Of a stretch of DNA of 64,000 nucleotides, positions 18,794 to 27,036 are shown one piece after another (position 1 is the first letter of the stretch; each line of letters begins with the position of its first letter). A program made the position numbers and the translations under genes. The notes beneath the pieces were generated by a model. That model searched no databases. It was not told where the DNA came from and saw only the letters and a program-made list of their open reading frames with translations. The stretch covers positions 62,001 to 126,000 of the forward strand of contig NZ_JAGETZ010000004.1 in the NCBI RefSeq assembly GCF_017571495.1, in the 5' to 3' direction. The DNA comes from Hymenobacter negativus (lineage in GTDB: Bacteria > Bacteroidota > Bacteroidia > Cytophagales > Hymenobacteraceae).

Positions 18794-19993
18794 TTATTTC
18801 CGCACGCCAAAGGTGTAGACGCTGGTGGAATGCAGGGTTTCGCCCGGCTTGAGGATGGTGCTGGGGAACTTGGGCTGGTTCGGCGAGTCGGGGAAGTGCT
18901 GGGTTTCGAGGCAGAAGCCGCCGTGCAGGCCGTAAACAGTACCGCCTTTGCCTTTCAGGCTGCCGTCGAGGAAGTTGCCGGTGTAGAACTGGATGCCAGG
19001 CTGGTCGGTGGTCACTTCCATAGTGCGGCCCGAAGCTGGGTCATATACCGTTGCGGCGGCGTGCTGGCCTTCGCCGCTGCCATTCAATGCCCAGTTGTGG
19101 TCGTAGCCGCCGGGCACCTGCGCAATGCGCTCGCCGATGGCGTGCGGCGTGGTGAAATCGAACGGCGTGCCCTTCACCGGCTTCAGTTCGCCGGTCGGAA
19201 TCAGGGTGGCGTCGACTACGGTGTAGCGGTCGGCTGGCAGGGTCACTTCGTGATTCAGAACGTCTTTGCTCACGCCGTGGCTCAGGTTGAAGTAGGCGTG
19301 GTTGGTGAGGTTGACGGGCGTGGTTTTGTCAGTGGTGGCCGTGTAGTCGATGCGCAGGGCGTTGCTATCGGTGAGGGTGTACACCACCGTCACTTGCAGA
19401 TTGCCGGGGTAGCCTTCCTCACCGTCCTTGCTCAGGTACTTGAGGGTCAGGCTCTGGCCGTCGGCTGAGGTACCGGGCTGAGCTTCCCATATTTTCTGGT
19501 CGTAGCCCACTTTGCCGCCGTGCAGCGAGTTCGGGCCGTTGTTCACGCCCACTTGGTAGGCCTTACCGTCAATGGTGAATTTGCCGTTCTTGATGCGGTT
19601 GCCATAACGCCCAATCAGCGCGCCGATGTAGGGATTGGCCTTGCGGAAAGCCGGACCAGCATAGCCATTCACGTCATCGAAACCGAGCACGACGTCACCC
19701 ATCTTGCCGTCCTTGTCGGGCATCATCAGGCTCACAAGCGTGCCACCGTAGTTGGTGATGGCAGCTTTGGCGCCCTGCTTATTAGTGAGGGTGAAAAGCT
19801 GCACTTCAGTGCCGTCGGGCGTTTTGCCGAAAGAGGCGGAGGTAGGCATGGTGGCGGATTTCGTTTGAGTGGAATCGGCGGCTGGGGCCGTCGTGGTGGA
19901 TTGCTCTGCAGATTGGTTGGACCCGCAGGCGGCTAGCAACAGCAGGCCGGGTAGTGTTACGGCCAGTAGCCCGGAACGGCGAAATGAATTCAT
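18794..19993 (-). CDS. galM: Aldose 1-epimerase (mutarotase), lipoprotein
   Basis: Interconverts alpha and beta anomers of aldoses, here probably arabinose released outside the cytoplasm. It has 399 aa. The N-terminus is a lipoprotein signal with lipobox LLAAC, then a Ser/Thr/Ala-rich linker (to about residue 50). The enzyme domain shows TNYGGTLVSLMMPD, GRYGNRIKNGKFTIDG and NSLHGGKVGYDQKIW. The catalytic histidine is in NHAYFNLS and the glutamate in GFCLETQHFPDSPN. The lipid anchor places it in the periplasm or at the surface. First gene of the arabinose operon, behind the promoter at 20137-20176. Confidence 0.94.
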   Translation of the reverse strand: MNSFRRSGLLAVTLPGLLLLAACGSNQSAEQSTTTAPAADSTQTKSATMPTSASFGKTPDGTEVQLFTLTNKQGAKAAITNYGGTLVSLMMPDKDGKMGDVVLGFDDVNGYAGPAFRKANPYIGALIGRYGNRIKNGKFTIDGKAYQVGVNNGPNSLHGGKVGYDQKIWEAQPGTSADGQSLTLKYLSKDGEEGYPGNLQVTVVYTLTDSNALRIDYTATTDKTTPVNLTNHAYFNLSHGVSKDVLNHEVTLPADRYTVVDATLIPTGELKPVKGTPFDFTTPHAIGERIAQVPGGYDHNWALNGSGEGQHAAATVYDPASGRTMEVTTDQPGIQFYTGNFLDGSLKGKGGTVYGLHGGFCLETQHFPDSPNQPKFPSTILKPGETLHSTSVYTFGVRK

Positions 19994-20136
19994 AGGGTGG
20001 GTTTTTAAGGTGAATGAGTGAAGCTACATGACAGACGACAGAACACCTTGCAGCGCGGGCATTATCTAATGAGATAACCGGCGCCAGAATTATTCAGCAG
20101 CCATTGCTTCCGCAAAGAAAACACTCACACAAACGA

Positions 20137-20176
20137 TTGTGTATACAAAGATAAAAAAAGGCTCTAAAGGCCCAAA
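20137..20176 (-). promoter_or_regulatory. Promoter of the arabinose operon with overlapping palindromic operator
   Basis: On the minus strand TTTG (20173-20176) and TATCTTTG (20146-20153) are separated by 19 bases, matching the Bacteroidetes -33/-7 promoter (TTTG, about 19 bases, TAnnTTTG). The -7 box runs into an imperfect palindrome at 20137-20150 (TTGTGTATACAAAG, centred on GTATAC), which would cover the start site. That suggests repressor control, presumably by an arabinose regulator that is not in this window. It leaves a leader of about 140 bases before galM. Confidence 0.65.
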
Positions 20177-20738
20177 TTCATGCGCTGATTAGCCCAAATC
20201 ATGAGGTAGTCAACACGGCGGCAGGCTGTATGCTCAGCGTGAGTTTGGTGTGCGGAAATCGGCTGGCAGATGTAGAGTCGTAGCCCTTCGCGTCTCGGCA
20301 TGGAACGATGCGCATGCTGGGAGCCACGGGAAGTCGCGTCTTCATTCTCGCAAACCACTTCGCATAAAATCCCTACTTCTAGACAGGAAAAAGCGGAGGA
20401 CCGGTGAGTTCTGTTACTACTACGCCGCGTTTAAACCACAGAAGCAAGATTCGCTGTAATCCGGCCGCTGCGACGCGACTATTGTGTAGCTATCAGATAT
20501 CCATGTTTACAACTGCGCGAGAAACATCAGGCATTAGCCCAGTCAGCTACTGGAAATCAAGGGTATGCTTCCAGCATATCAGCAATCTTCTCTTTCCGGC
20601 CAGCACAGGCATTCACCATCATATTGCAAGTACCGGGGCGCAGACGCTGGGCTGCCCCGTTTTCCTCCCGTAATATTGCTGCCGAACTGGAGAACCCAGC
20701 CTATATACTGCCAACACAAACGTAAATCTGAAGCAGCA
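20177..20738. other. Gene-poor stretch between the ara promoter and icd
   Basis: About 560 bases with no reading frame that I can support; short frames here have no start context, recognisable composition or motif. It must contain the icd promoter, but I see only one-mismatch candidates to TAnnTTTG. No hairpin or repeat was found. Confidence 0.5.
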
Positions 20739-21971
20739 ATGACTAAAATTAAAGTAGCCAACCCCGTAGTGGAGCTCGATGGCGATGAAATGACGCGCAT
20801 CATCTGGAAGTTTATCAAAGACAAGCTGATTACGCCTTACCTGGACCTCGATATCAAGTATTACGACCTGGGTATTGAGTACCGCGACGAGACGAACGAC
20901 CAGGTGACCATCGACTCGGCCAATGCCATTAAGCAGTACGGCGTGGGTATTAAGTGCGCTACCATCACCCCCGACGAGGAGCGCGTGAAGGAGTTTGGCC
21001 TGAAGCAGATGTGGAAGTCGCCGAACGGCACCATCCGCAACATCTTGGACGGCACCGTGTTCCGCGAGCCCATTGTGATGAGCAACGTGCCCCGTCTAGT
21101 GCCCAACTGGACGGCCCCGATTTGCATCGGCCGCCACGCATTTGGCGACCAGTACCGCGCCACCGATTTCGTGACCAAAGGCAAGGGCAAGCTCACCATC
21201 ACCTTCCAGCCCGAAGACGGCGGCGAAACCCAGTCGTTTGAAGTGTTCAACTTCAAGAGCGACGGCGTAGCCCTGGCCATGTATAACACCGACGAGTCCA
21301 TCCGCGGCTTCGCACACGCCTGCTTCAACCAGGCCCTGATGAAGGGCTGGCCGCTGTACCTGAGCACCAAAAACACCATCCTGAAGAAGTACGATGGCCG
21401 CTTCAAAGACATCTTCCAGGAGATTTACGAGCAGGACTACCTGGCCAAGTTCAAGGAAGCCGGCATCACCTACGAGCACCGTCTGATTGACGACATGGTG
21501 GCTTCGGCGCTGAAATGGAACGGCAACTTCGTGTGGGCCTGCAAAAACTACGACGGCGACGTGCAGAGCGACACCGTGGCCCAGGGCTTTGGCTCGCTTG
21601 GCTTGATGACCTCCACCCTGGTGACGCCCGATGGCACCGTGATGGAAGCCGAAGCTGCCCACGGCACCGTGACGCGCCACTACCGCGACCACCAGGCTGG
21701 CAAACCCACCAGCACAAATCCCATCGCCAGCATCTTCGCATGGACGCGCGGCCTGGAGTTCCGTGGAAAGCTCGACGGCAACCAGGAGCTCATCGACTTC
21801 TGCCACGCCCTGGAAGCTGTGTGCATTGAAACCGTGGAAAGCGGCAAAATGACCAAGGACCTCGCCGTCTGCATCCATGGCAACAAGGTGGAGCACGGCC
21901 GCGACTATCTCTACACCGAGGAGTTCCTGGCAGCGCTGGATGAAAACCTGAAAGCCAAACTGGCCAAGTAA
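20739..21971 (+). CDS. icd: NADP-dependent isocitrate dehydrogenase, eukaryote-like type
   Basis: Oxidative decarboxylation of isocitrate to 2-oxoglutarate in the TCA cycle. The ATG at 20739 gives 410 aa, matching the homodimeric eukaryote-type IDH (IDH1/2-like) rather than the E. coli form. Evidence is [35 protein letters not shown], the substrate loop [40 protein letters not shown] and [14 protein letters not shown]. An in-frame ATG 58 codons upstream would add unrelated sequence and is rejected. It is followed by its own terminator. Confidence 0.96.
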   Translation: MTKIKVANPVVELDGDEMTRIIWKFIKDKLITPYLDLDIKYYDLGIEYRDETNDQVTIDSANAIKQYGVGIKCATITPDEERVKEFGLKQMWKSPNGTIRNILDGTVFREPIVMSNVPRLVPNWTAPICIGRHAFGDQYRATDFVTKGKGKLTITFQPEDGGETQSFEVFNFKSDGVALAMYNTDESIRGFAHACFNQALMKGWPLYLSTKNTILKKYDGRFKDIFQEIYEQDYLAKFKEAGITYEHRLIDDMVASALKWNGNFVWACKNYDGDVQSDTVAQGFGSLGLMTSTLVTPDGTVMEAEAAHGTVTRHYRDHQAGKPTSTNPIASIFAWTRGLEFRGKLDGNQELIDFCHALEAVCIETVESGKMTKDLAVCIHGNKVEHGRDYLYTEEFLAALDENLKAKLAK

Positions 21972-21984
21972 GCTTGGTTGGTTC

Positions 21985-22020
21985 GCAAAAAAGCCCCGCC
22001 AAATGGCGGGGCTTTTTTGT
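21985..22020. terminator. Terminator after icd, bidirectional
   Basis: Stem AAAAAGCCCCGCC/GGCGGGGCTTTTT with a four-base loop (AAAT), starting 14 bases past the icd stop. The A tract on the other side would also serve the convergent MBOAT operon. Confidence 0.9.
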
Positions 22021-22050
22021 TTTAAAGCAGTCTCAAGGTTACGATGTAAT

Positions 22051-22133
22051 GTAAGCGCGGGGCTTGCCCCCGCCATTGAACGGAATTAATGAAACGGAGT
22101 TAGCGTCCAGGCGTAGGCAAGCCCCGCCCCTAC
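22051..22133. repeat. GC-rich inverted repeat (GGGGCTTGCC type)
   Basis: The left arm (22051-22074, GTAAGCGCGGGGCTTGCCCC) and right arm (about 22110-22133, reverse complement beginning GTAGGGGCGGGGCTTGCC) differ at a few positions. The spacer is about 35 bases. The core is a commonly dispersed bacterial palindrome (general knowledge). It lies between the icd terminator and the MBOAT stop. Confidence 0.6.
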
Positions 22134-22136
22134 AGC

Positions 22137-23627
22137 CTAAAACTGGAAGTATATAAACGGCTGGATTTCGGCTGATTTTATCTGGATAACCAGCCAGATA
22201 ACCATTGTAAGCAGCACCGCTTGCTCCAGCACCGAGCGCCGCGCCACGGCGCCTTCGAGACGGAACGTTAGGCCGTCGGGCAAAAAATGCAGGATGTAGC
22301 CCAGTGCCACCAGCGCAAATACTGGCCGGAACGAGCCCACTACGGCCGGCAGCAAATCGGGCCGTAGGTTGTGCGAAATCTGGTGGATAACCTGCAGCGC
22401 AACTTCGAAGGTGCCAGCGCGGAAGAAAATCCAGCAGAAGCACACGAAATGGAAAGTGATGAGCCAGCCCAAAAGCTTAACCAGCCAGTTATTACCCGGC
22501 TTGAACACTTTCTGAAATAGCTTATCGATGGCCAGCGCGGCGCCGTGTAGCGCGCCCCACGCCACAAACGTGAGCGAGGCGCCATGCCACAGGCCCCCGA
22601 GCAGCATGGTGAGAAACAGGTTAATGTACTGCCGCACCACGCCCTTTCGGTTGCCGCCCAGCGGAATGTATAGGTAGTCGCGCAGCCAAGACGACAACGA
22701 AATGTGCCACCGCCGCCAGAATTCGGTGATGCTGGTGCTTTGGTAGGGCGAGAGAAAGTTGGGTGGCAACCGGTAGCCCAGCAGCAGCGCAATGCCGATG
22801 GCAATGTCGGAATACCCCGAAAAGTCGCAGTAAATCTGCAGGGCGTAGCCATACACACCGAGCAGGTTTTCGATACCGCTGTATAGCCCGGGGTTGTCGA
22901 AAATGCGCTCGACGTAATTCAGGCTGATGTAGTCGGAAATAACGGCCTTCTTAAATAAGCCAGCCGCAATGAGCATCACCGCCCGGCCCATGTCTTCCCG
23001 CGAAATGAAGGGCGGCTTCGGGATTTGCGGGATAAAATCGGAGGCACGCACAATGGGCCCGGCCACCAGCTGCGGAAAAAATGACACAAAAAATGCGAAG
23101 TCCCAGATGTTGCGCAGGGCCTTAATCTGGCCACGGTACACGTCGATGGTGTAGCTCAGGGTCTGGAACGTGTAGAACGAAATGCCCACCGGTAGCAGCA
23201 CATGTAGCACCGGCACTGGCTGCCCCGTCAGGGCGTGGTAGCCACTGAGGAAGAAGTTGGTATACTTGAAATAGAACAGCATCCCCAGGTTCACCAACAG
23301 GCTAAGGGTGAGTAGCAGCTTGCGCTGGGACTGGCTAGACGAGTCTTCAATCCAACGGGCGAAGTTGTATTCCACAATCGTGGAAAAAACCAGCAGCAGG
23401 AAATACAGCCCGCTCGACTTGTAGTAGAAAAACAGCGAGAACAGCGTGACGTACAGCAGCCGGGCCCGGTGCTGGTTGCGCAGCAATTGGTAGCCCGCCA
23501 GAAATCCCAGAAAAAGCAATAGGAAAAAGCCCGTGTTAAAAATCAGCGGGCTTTTGGGGTGGTAGACAAACTGGCCGAGCAATTTGTCAAAGTCCAGTCT
23601 ATCGAGAAGACGGTGAAGCATATCCAT
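22137..23627 (-). CDS. MBOAT-family O-acyltransferase (AlgI/DltB-like)
   Basis: Multi-spanning inner-membrane enzyme that passes acyl groups across the membrane for O-acetylation of a cell-surface polymer. The ATG at 23627 gives 496 aa (an ATG two codons later is possible); the longer upstream frame adds residues that belong to the preceding gene. Many hydrophobic helices are visible. The AlgI signature STSITEFWRRWHISLSSW is at about 298-314 and DYLYIPLGGN follows. Histidines are in GLWHGAS (H348, the expected catalytic one) and GALHGAAL (H361). It overlaps the upstream SGNH gene by 29 bases, so translation is probably coupled. Third gene of an SGNH-SGNH-MBOAT operon. Confidence 0.92.
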   Translation of the reverse strand: MDMLHRLLDRLDFDKLLGQFVYHPKSPLIFNTGFFLLLFLGFLAGYQLLRNQHRARLLYVTLFSLFFYYKSSGLYFLLLVFSTIVEYNFARWIEDSSSQSQRKLLLTLSLLVNLGMLFYFKYTNFFLSGYHALTGQPVPVLHVLLPVGISFYTFQTLSYTIDVYRGQIKALRNIWDFAFFVSFFPQLVAGPIVRASDFIPQIPKPPFISREDMGRAVMLIAAGLFKKAVISDYISLNYVERIFDNPGLYSGIENLLGVYGYALQIYCDFSGYSDIAIGIALLLGYRLPPNFLSPYQSTSITEFWRRWHISLSSWLRDYLYIPLGGNRKGVVRQYINLFLTMLLGGLWHGASLTFVAWGALHGAALAIDKLFQKVFKPGNNWLVKLLGWLITFHFVCFCWIFFRAGTFEVALQVIHQISHNLRPDLLPAVVGSFRPVFALVALGYILHFLPDGLTFRLEGAVARRSVLEQAVLLTMVIWLVIQIKSAEIQPFIYFQF

Positions 23628-24957
23628 CCTGAAGCGCGAGGTAAAGCAAAAGGCCCTGCAGTTCGTAGCCTTTGGTAGTGAAATGAACGAGGTCGGGTTG
23701 GGCCAGGCCGGCTTGCTGCCAGGCCCGCATCGAGCCGTAGCCGCCTTGCACGACTGCAAAATCCCAGTAGGCCAGGTCGTGCTCGGTGCAGTAAGCGCGC
23801 AACACGGTGCGCAGCCGGGCCAGGTCGGGGTTGCGGTAGCGCCGGGCGCGGTACGAGTCAGCGGGTGCGGTCAGCAGCACATCGGCGTGCGGACAGCGGT
23901 GACGCAAGCGGCTCACCAGCGTATCGAGCTGCTGGCCAAATACTATCGGGTCGAAACCCGCGTCGTATGCGTCGTTGGTGCCGAGCGAAACGATGAACAA
24001 ATCGGGCTGCAGCACCGGAAGCTGAGCAAAGAACAACGGCGCACGATTGTAGTGGCGCACGGCGGCCCCGTTTACACCAATGGCATGATACAATAACCCC
24101 GAATGGCCGTTTTCGAGCAGCAAACCGTAGAGCAAGCCCGTGGTTTGCCGCGCACTGCCCCGCACCGTGTTCAGCTCCACGTAGCTGCGCACCGAGTCGA
24201 GCAGCAGCGGTGCGGCCAGGCCAGGCGCGCTGCCGCGCAAGGTGCCAAGTAGACGGCCCTGCGCCGTGCGCACCTGCCAGTCGAAGGCCGCCGGCCCCGG
24301 CTGGCGCAGCAGGGTCAGCTTGGTAAAGCCGTAATTGGGCTGGTGCTGCGCCGGAATACGCAGCGTGAAGGCAGCGCCCGTATCGTTGGTAATCAGGGAA
24401 AGGCCACTCAGGCCAATCGGCAGTGTGCTGTCGGGAGCAGCTAATACCCGCCGGGCGCGCCATTGTCCACCGGTAGCAACGGTGCGGAACGTGGGCGAGC
24501 CACCCGTCTTGGCCACCCGGAATGGAAAAGCCAGGCCGCGCCCCGCATTGCCGTAGGTGCGCTGCAGTTCCCGGCGCGTCCGCCCCGAAAACTCGTCGGC
24601 CTGCAGGTGAGAGTCGCCAATGTGCACCACGCTCACCCGCCCCCCCGGCAGCACCGCCGGGAGTAAGGGCAGCTGCGCCAGCCGCCGATAAAAATGCTGC
24701 AAGCCCAGTTGAGCATTCTCAATGTGATTGGCCGCGGTGCGCAGAAACGGATAGGTCGCCTGCAGGCTATCGAGCGGTGCCACTGCCTGGGCACGCGCCG
24801 GCCAGCTGTTTCCCAACAGCAAGCAGACTACAAACAGGCGAATAAATGGCCGCAAATGAAAAATAAATTGAGTGCCCCGGGCTACAAAGCTCGTGCTACT
24901 CGACCTTACTGCTGGCGCTGCTGCTATCAGGCGGGGCAGCCGGCGTGGTGCTGGCAT
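23599..24957 (-). CDS. Exported SGNH/GDSL-type hydrolase or acetyltransferase
   Basis: 452 aa from the ATG at 24957. That start overlaps the upstream gene by 62 bases, and a signal-like segment only begins at about residue 35 (LRPFIRLFVVCLLLGNSWPARAQA). A TTG start near residue 35 is an alternative. SGNH blocks are present: GDSHLQAD (block I, Ser116), a Gly in block II region, VSLGTNDAY (block III, Asn) and DLVHFT near the C-terminus (Asp422 and His425, block V). In O-acetylation systems such proteins act as periplasmic acetyl transferases or esterases partnered with MBOAT proteins. The polymer is unknown. Confidence 0.85.
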   Translation of the reverse strand: MPAPRRLPRLIAAAPAVRSSSTSFVARGTQFIFHLRPFIRLFVVCLLLGNSWPARAQAVAPLDSLQATYPFLRTAANHIENAQLGLQHFYRRLAQLPLLPAVLPGGRVSVVHIGDSHLQADEFSGRTRRELQRTYGNAGRGLAFPFRVAKTGGSPTFRTVATGGQWRARRVLAAPDSTLPIGLSGLSLITNDTGAAFTLRIPAQHQPNYGFTKLTLLRQPGPAAFDWQVRTAQGRLLGTLRGSAPGLAAPLLLDSVRSYVELNTVRGSARQTTGLLYGLLLENGHSGLLYHAIGVNGAAVRHYNRAPLFFAQLPVLQPDLFIVSLGTNDAYDAGFDPIVFGQQLDTLVSRLRHRCPHADVLLTAPADSYRARRYRNPDLARLRTVLRAYCTEHDLAYWDFAVVQGGYGSMRAWQQAGLAQPDLVHFTTKGYELQGLLLYLALQDGYASPSSR

Positions 24958-26395
24958 GCGCGTATTCCTGCATAAGATACGCGTAAAGCAAACTGGCCAT
25001 TCGAACGCCCCCCCGGCTATTAATGTGCGTGTAATCTTTGTTGGCCAGAGGCGGTGACTGCTCCACCCAACTCGTCATCGAATTCTCGCCCCCCATTGCT
25101 GCAAATAAATTCCAGAATGCTGCATGATTGCGGCGGGCCAGCCGCTGCTGCGCCGCTACCAGCAAGGGCACGCTGGGGTCCGTCACAAACTCACCGTCGA
25201 TGCGTGAGCTTTTGTCGCTCATGCCAACGATAAGGATACTGGCATTGGGAAAAGCGCGCTGCATGCGGTCGACCACCCGGGTCATGGCCTGCTCGTAAAA
25301 AACGTAGTTTTTGTTGCGCGCATCGGCAATGTTCACCCCGTAGTGCAGGATGATGAGGCGGTAGTCCAACGCCTTTCCAAACGCCGCAAGCTGCTCGAAT
25401 GGAATGCGCGTGAGCGACATACCGCTGTTGCCGCGAAAGGAAAAGTTGTCCAGCGTTATCCCTTGCGGGCTTTCAAAGCTGACGCCGTAAACCGGGCGGG
25501 GACCGTGGGTGGCGAAGGCCAAGCGCATTCGGCGCGCTGGCGTGCCAGGCTTCAGCAGCAGCTCGTTGACCCGCGCTGTGCCATCCAGAGCGTGGGGTAC
25601 GCGGCGGCCATCGGTGGTTACCAGCACTTGGTCGCGGCGGCTTCCGGGACCATAAAAAAGCCGGGCCTCTGTAAAGCGTCGCGTGGGAGCAAAGTGCTGC
25701 CCCGCCTGAAACTGTACCCAACTAGTATCGGTTACCACACGCGAACTGTCGGGGTTTGAAACGATGCTGGGCAGGAAAGCATGGCCCGATATCCCCAGCG
25801 GCACGGCGGCGGGCCGACGGTCCGAAACCAAGTTATACTCATACCAATCAGACGAAAACGTTTCGTGGATGGTCTCCCGAAATTCTGCCGTAACCGAATT
25901 GATGGGTACAAAACCAACGCCGCTTCCACCAAAGGCCATCTGCAGGCTATTGCGCAAGTCGCCAGTTAGCAGGTCGCCCTCAATCATCGAGTCGCCGAAA
26001 TACGCAATGCGCGTTTTGCTACCAGTGGCCTTGGTTTGATGCAGAGCGGCCACAAACTGCTCGAGGCCGGGCAGGTTGGCCAGTTTGGGAGCGGCCGGCT
26101 TTGCTTCCACTTCTTCATCAGCAGCAATCGAATCAGGGGCAACGGAAGCAACGGTGTCGTTGCCCGATGCCGTCACTTTCGGCAAACGGTCGACAGGTCC
26201 GTTTGGAGGAGGAATTGTCAGCTTGGCAGTTGCCGTAGCGTCTTTGCGCAGCACATCAGCCAACAGGCGCACGGGTCGCAACTCAATACTGCCCACCGTC
26301 AGGCCTGGTTTTAGAAAGGAAAGCAGGCCCAGCAAGCCAACCGTGAGCAGAACCAGTAGAAAAGGGTTCTGCGAGCGCAATGAATTCATATGCAA
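24896..26395 (-). CDS. Membrane-anchored SGNH/GDSL-type protein
   Basis: 499 aa; ATG at 26395 or two codons later at 26389. One transmembrane helix (about 11-28) anchors it, facing the periplasm, followed by a Pro/Ala-rich linker to about residue 110. Block I is YFGDSMIEGD (Ser136), an ILHYGVNIAD segment replaces the usual GxND block III, and the C-terminal DYTHINSRGG gives Asp454 and His457. Relative to its neighbour it is a divergent SGNH, not a recent duplicate. First gene of the three-gene cassette. The two SGNH proteins may divide acetyl transfer and positioning, as AlgJ/AlgX do in alginate acetylation; that analogy is inference. Confidence 0.85.
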   Translation of the reverse strand: MHMNSLRSQNPFLLVLLTVGLLGLLSFLKPGLTVGSIELRPVRLLADVLRKDATATAKLTIPPPNGPVDRLPKVTASGNDTVASVAPDSIAADEEVEAKPAAPKLANLPGLEQFVAALHQTKATGSKTRIAYFGDSMIEGDLLTGDLRNSLQMAFGGSGVGFVPINSVTAEFRETIHETFSSDWYEYNLVSDRRPAAVPLGISGHAFLPSIVSNPDSSRVVTDTSWVQFQAGQHFAPTRRFTEARLFYGPGSRRDQVLVTTDGRRVPHALDGTARVNELLLKPGTPARRMRLAFATHGPRPVYGVSFESPQGITLDNFSFRGNSGMSLTRIPFEQLAAFGKALDYRLIILHYGVNIADARNKNYVFYEQAMTRVVDRMQRAFPNASILIVGMSDKSSRIDGEFVTDPSVPLLVAAQQRLARRNHAAFWNLFAAMGGENSMTSWVEQSPPLANKDYTHINSRGGVRMASLLYAYLMQEYAHASTTPAAPPDSSSASSKVE

Positions 26396-26636
26396 TTACT
26401 AGCCAGCGCAAAATTAAGCCGCCTAATCAGCCCATTACCCTCTAAATGCCACTACTAAACCTGGCAACCGAATAAGTAGCTAGCTAACAGGAGAAAACAT
26501 TACAGAGGCAACCGAAAACCCTGCGATACCCTCGCTTCTTACGCCCCATGCTTCACTAATTAGAAAGGTATTCGCTGGTAGAAGCAAAGTAGAATAAGAG
26601 TAGTGCACGCATTTTCAGCCATCTCCCGGAAAAGCA

Positions 26637-26672
26637 AAAGCCCCATTTCCAGATTGGAAATGGGGCTTTTTG
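26637..26672 (-). terminator. Terminator after tRNA-Ser(TGA)
   Basis: 15-bp stem AAAAGCCCCATTTCC/GGAAATGGGGCTTTT with a five-base loop, immediately downstream of the tRNA on the minus strand, with a T tract. Confidence 0.85.
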
Positions 26673-26757
26673 TAGAGAGCGAGGGATTCGAACCCCCGGA
26701 GGTTTGACCCTCAACGGTTTTCAAGACCGCCGCAATCGACCACTCTGCCAGCTCTCT
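26673..26757 (-). tRNA. tRNA-Ser (anticodon TGA)
   Basis: 85-nt class II tRNA. The acceptor stem AGAGAGC (26751-26757) pairs with GCTCTCT (26674-26680). The anticodon stem-loop is GCGGT-CTTGAAA-ACCGT, with TGA at the anticodon. A long variable arm (TGAGGGTCAAACCTC) follows, and the T loop is TTCGAAT. CCA is not encoded. Second gene of a two-tRNA unit. Confidence 0.95.
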
Positions 26758-26796
26758 GGGTCAATTACTCTGGTGCGCTGGTATGTGTGAATCAAG

Positions 26797-26831
26797 AAAA
26801 AAGGCCTTTTCCAGCGCAGAAAAAGCCTTTC
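26797..26831 (-). terminator. Hairpin between the two tRNA-Ser genes
   Basis: Stem AAAGGC-TTTTC-like with CAGCGC loop and flanking A/T tracts (AAAAAAGGCC ... AAAAGCCTTT). It lies directly after tRNA-Ser(CGA), so it is either a terminator or a processing signal. Confidence 0.6.
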
Positions 26832-26833
26832 TG

Positions 26834-26920
26834 TAGAGAAGGGGGGATTCGAACCCCCGATACCGTTGCCGGTATAACGGTTTTCGAAACCGTCGCATTC
26901 GACCACTCTGCCACCTCTCT
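26834..26920 (-). tRNA. tRNA-Ser (anticodon CGA)
   Basis: 87-nt class II tRNA. The acceptor stem AGAGAGG (26914-26920) pairs with CTTCTCT (26835-26841) with one G-T pair. The anticodon stem-loop is ACGGT-TTCGAAA-ACCGT, with CGA at the anticodon. A long variable arm and a GGTTCGAATCC T-loop region are present. Its 5' half (GTGGCAGAGTGGTCGA) is nearly the same as in the neighbouring tRNA-Ser, so the two arose by duplication. Confidence 0.95.
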
Positions 26921-26948
26921 ATACAGGTCCCCGAGTGATTGGGGAGTG

Positions 26949-26956
26949 CAAAAGTA
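26949..26956 (-). promoter_or_regulatory. Putative -7 box of the tRNA-Ser pair
   Basis: TACTTTTG on the minus strand, a full TAnnTTTG match, 28 bases upstream of the tRNA-Ser(CGA) 5' end. No clear -33 box. Confidence 0.45.
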
Positions 26957-27036
26957 AAAAGGAATGAGGTAGGAAGAATGGGGAATGAGGAATTTTTTTC
27001 AGCTTTTTTCTTATTCCTCTCAAAATCAATTACTCA

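Noticed and set aside
20164..20358. 64-codon minus-strand frame upstream of galM
   Set aside because: It overlaps the well-supported ara promoter region and has no start context or recognisable composition.
20565..20738. In-frame extension of icd by 58 codons
   Set aside because: The sequence shows no similarity to the family; the eukaryote-type enzyme starts at [16 protein letters not shown].
21096..22076. Long open frame of 326 codons antisense to icd
   Set aside because: It follows the codon pattern of the real gene on the other strand, is low-complexity in composition and has no family features. The same applies to the long antisense frames at 4785-5456, 33669-34661 and 40958-41962.
26673..26920. 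tRNA pair as an integration (att) site
   Set aside because: No integrase and no direct repeat of the tRNA 3' end was found nearby.
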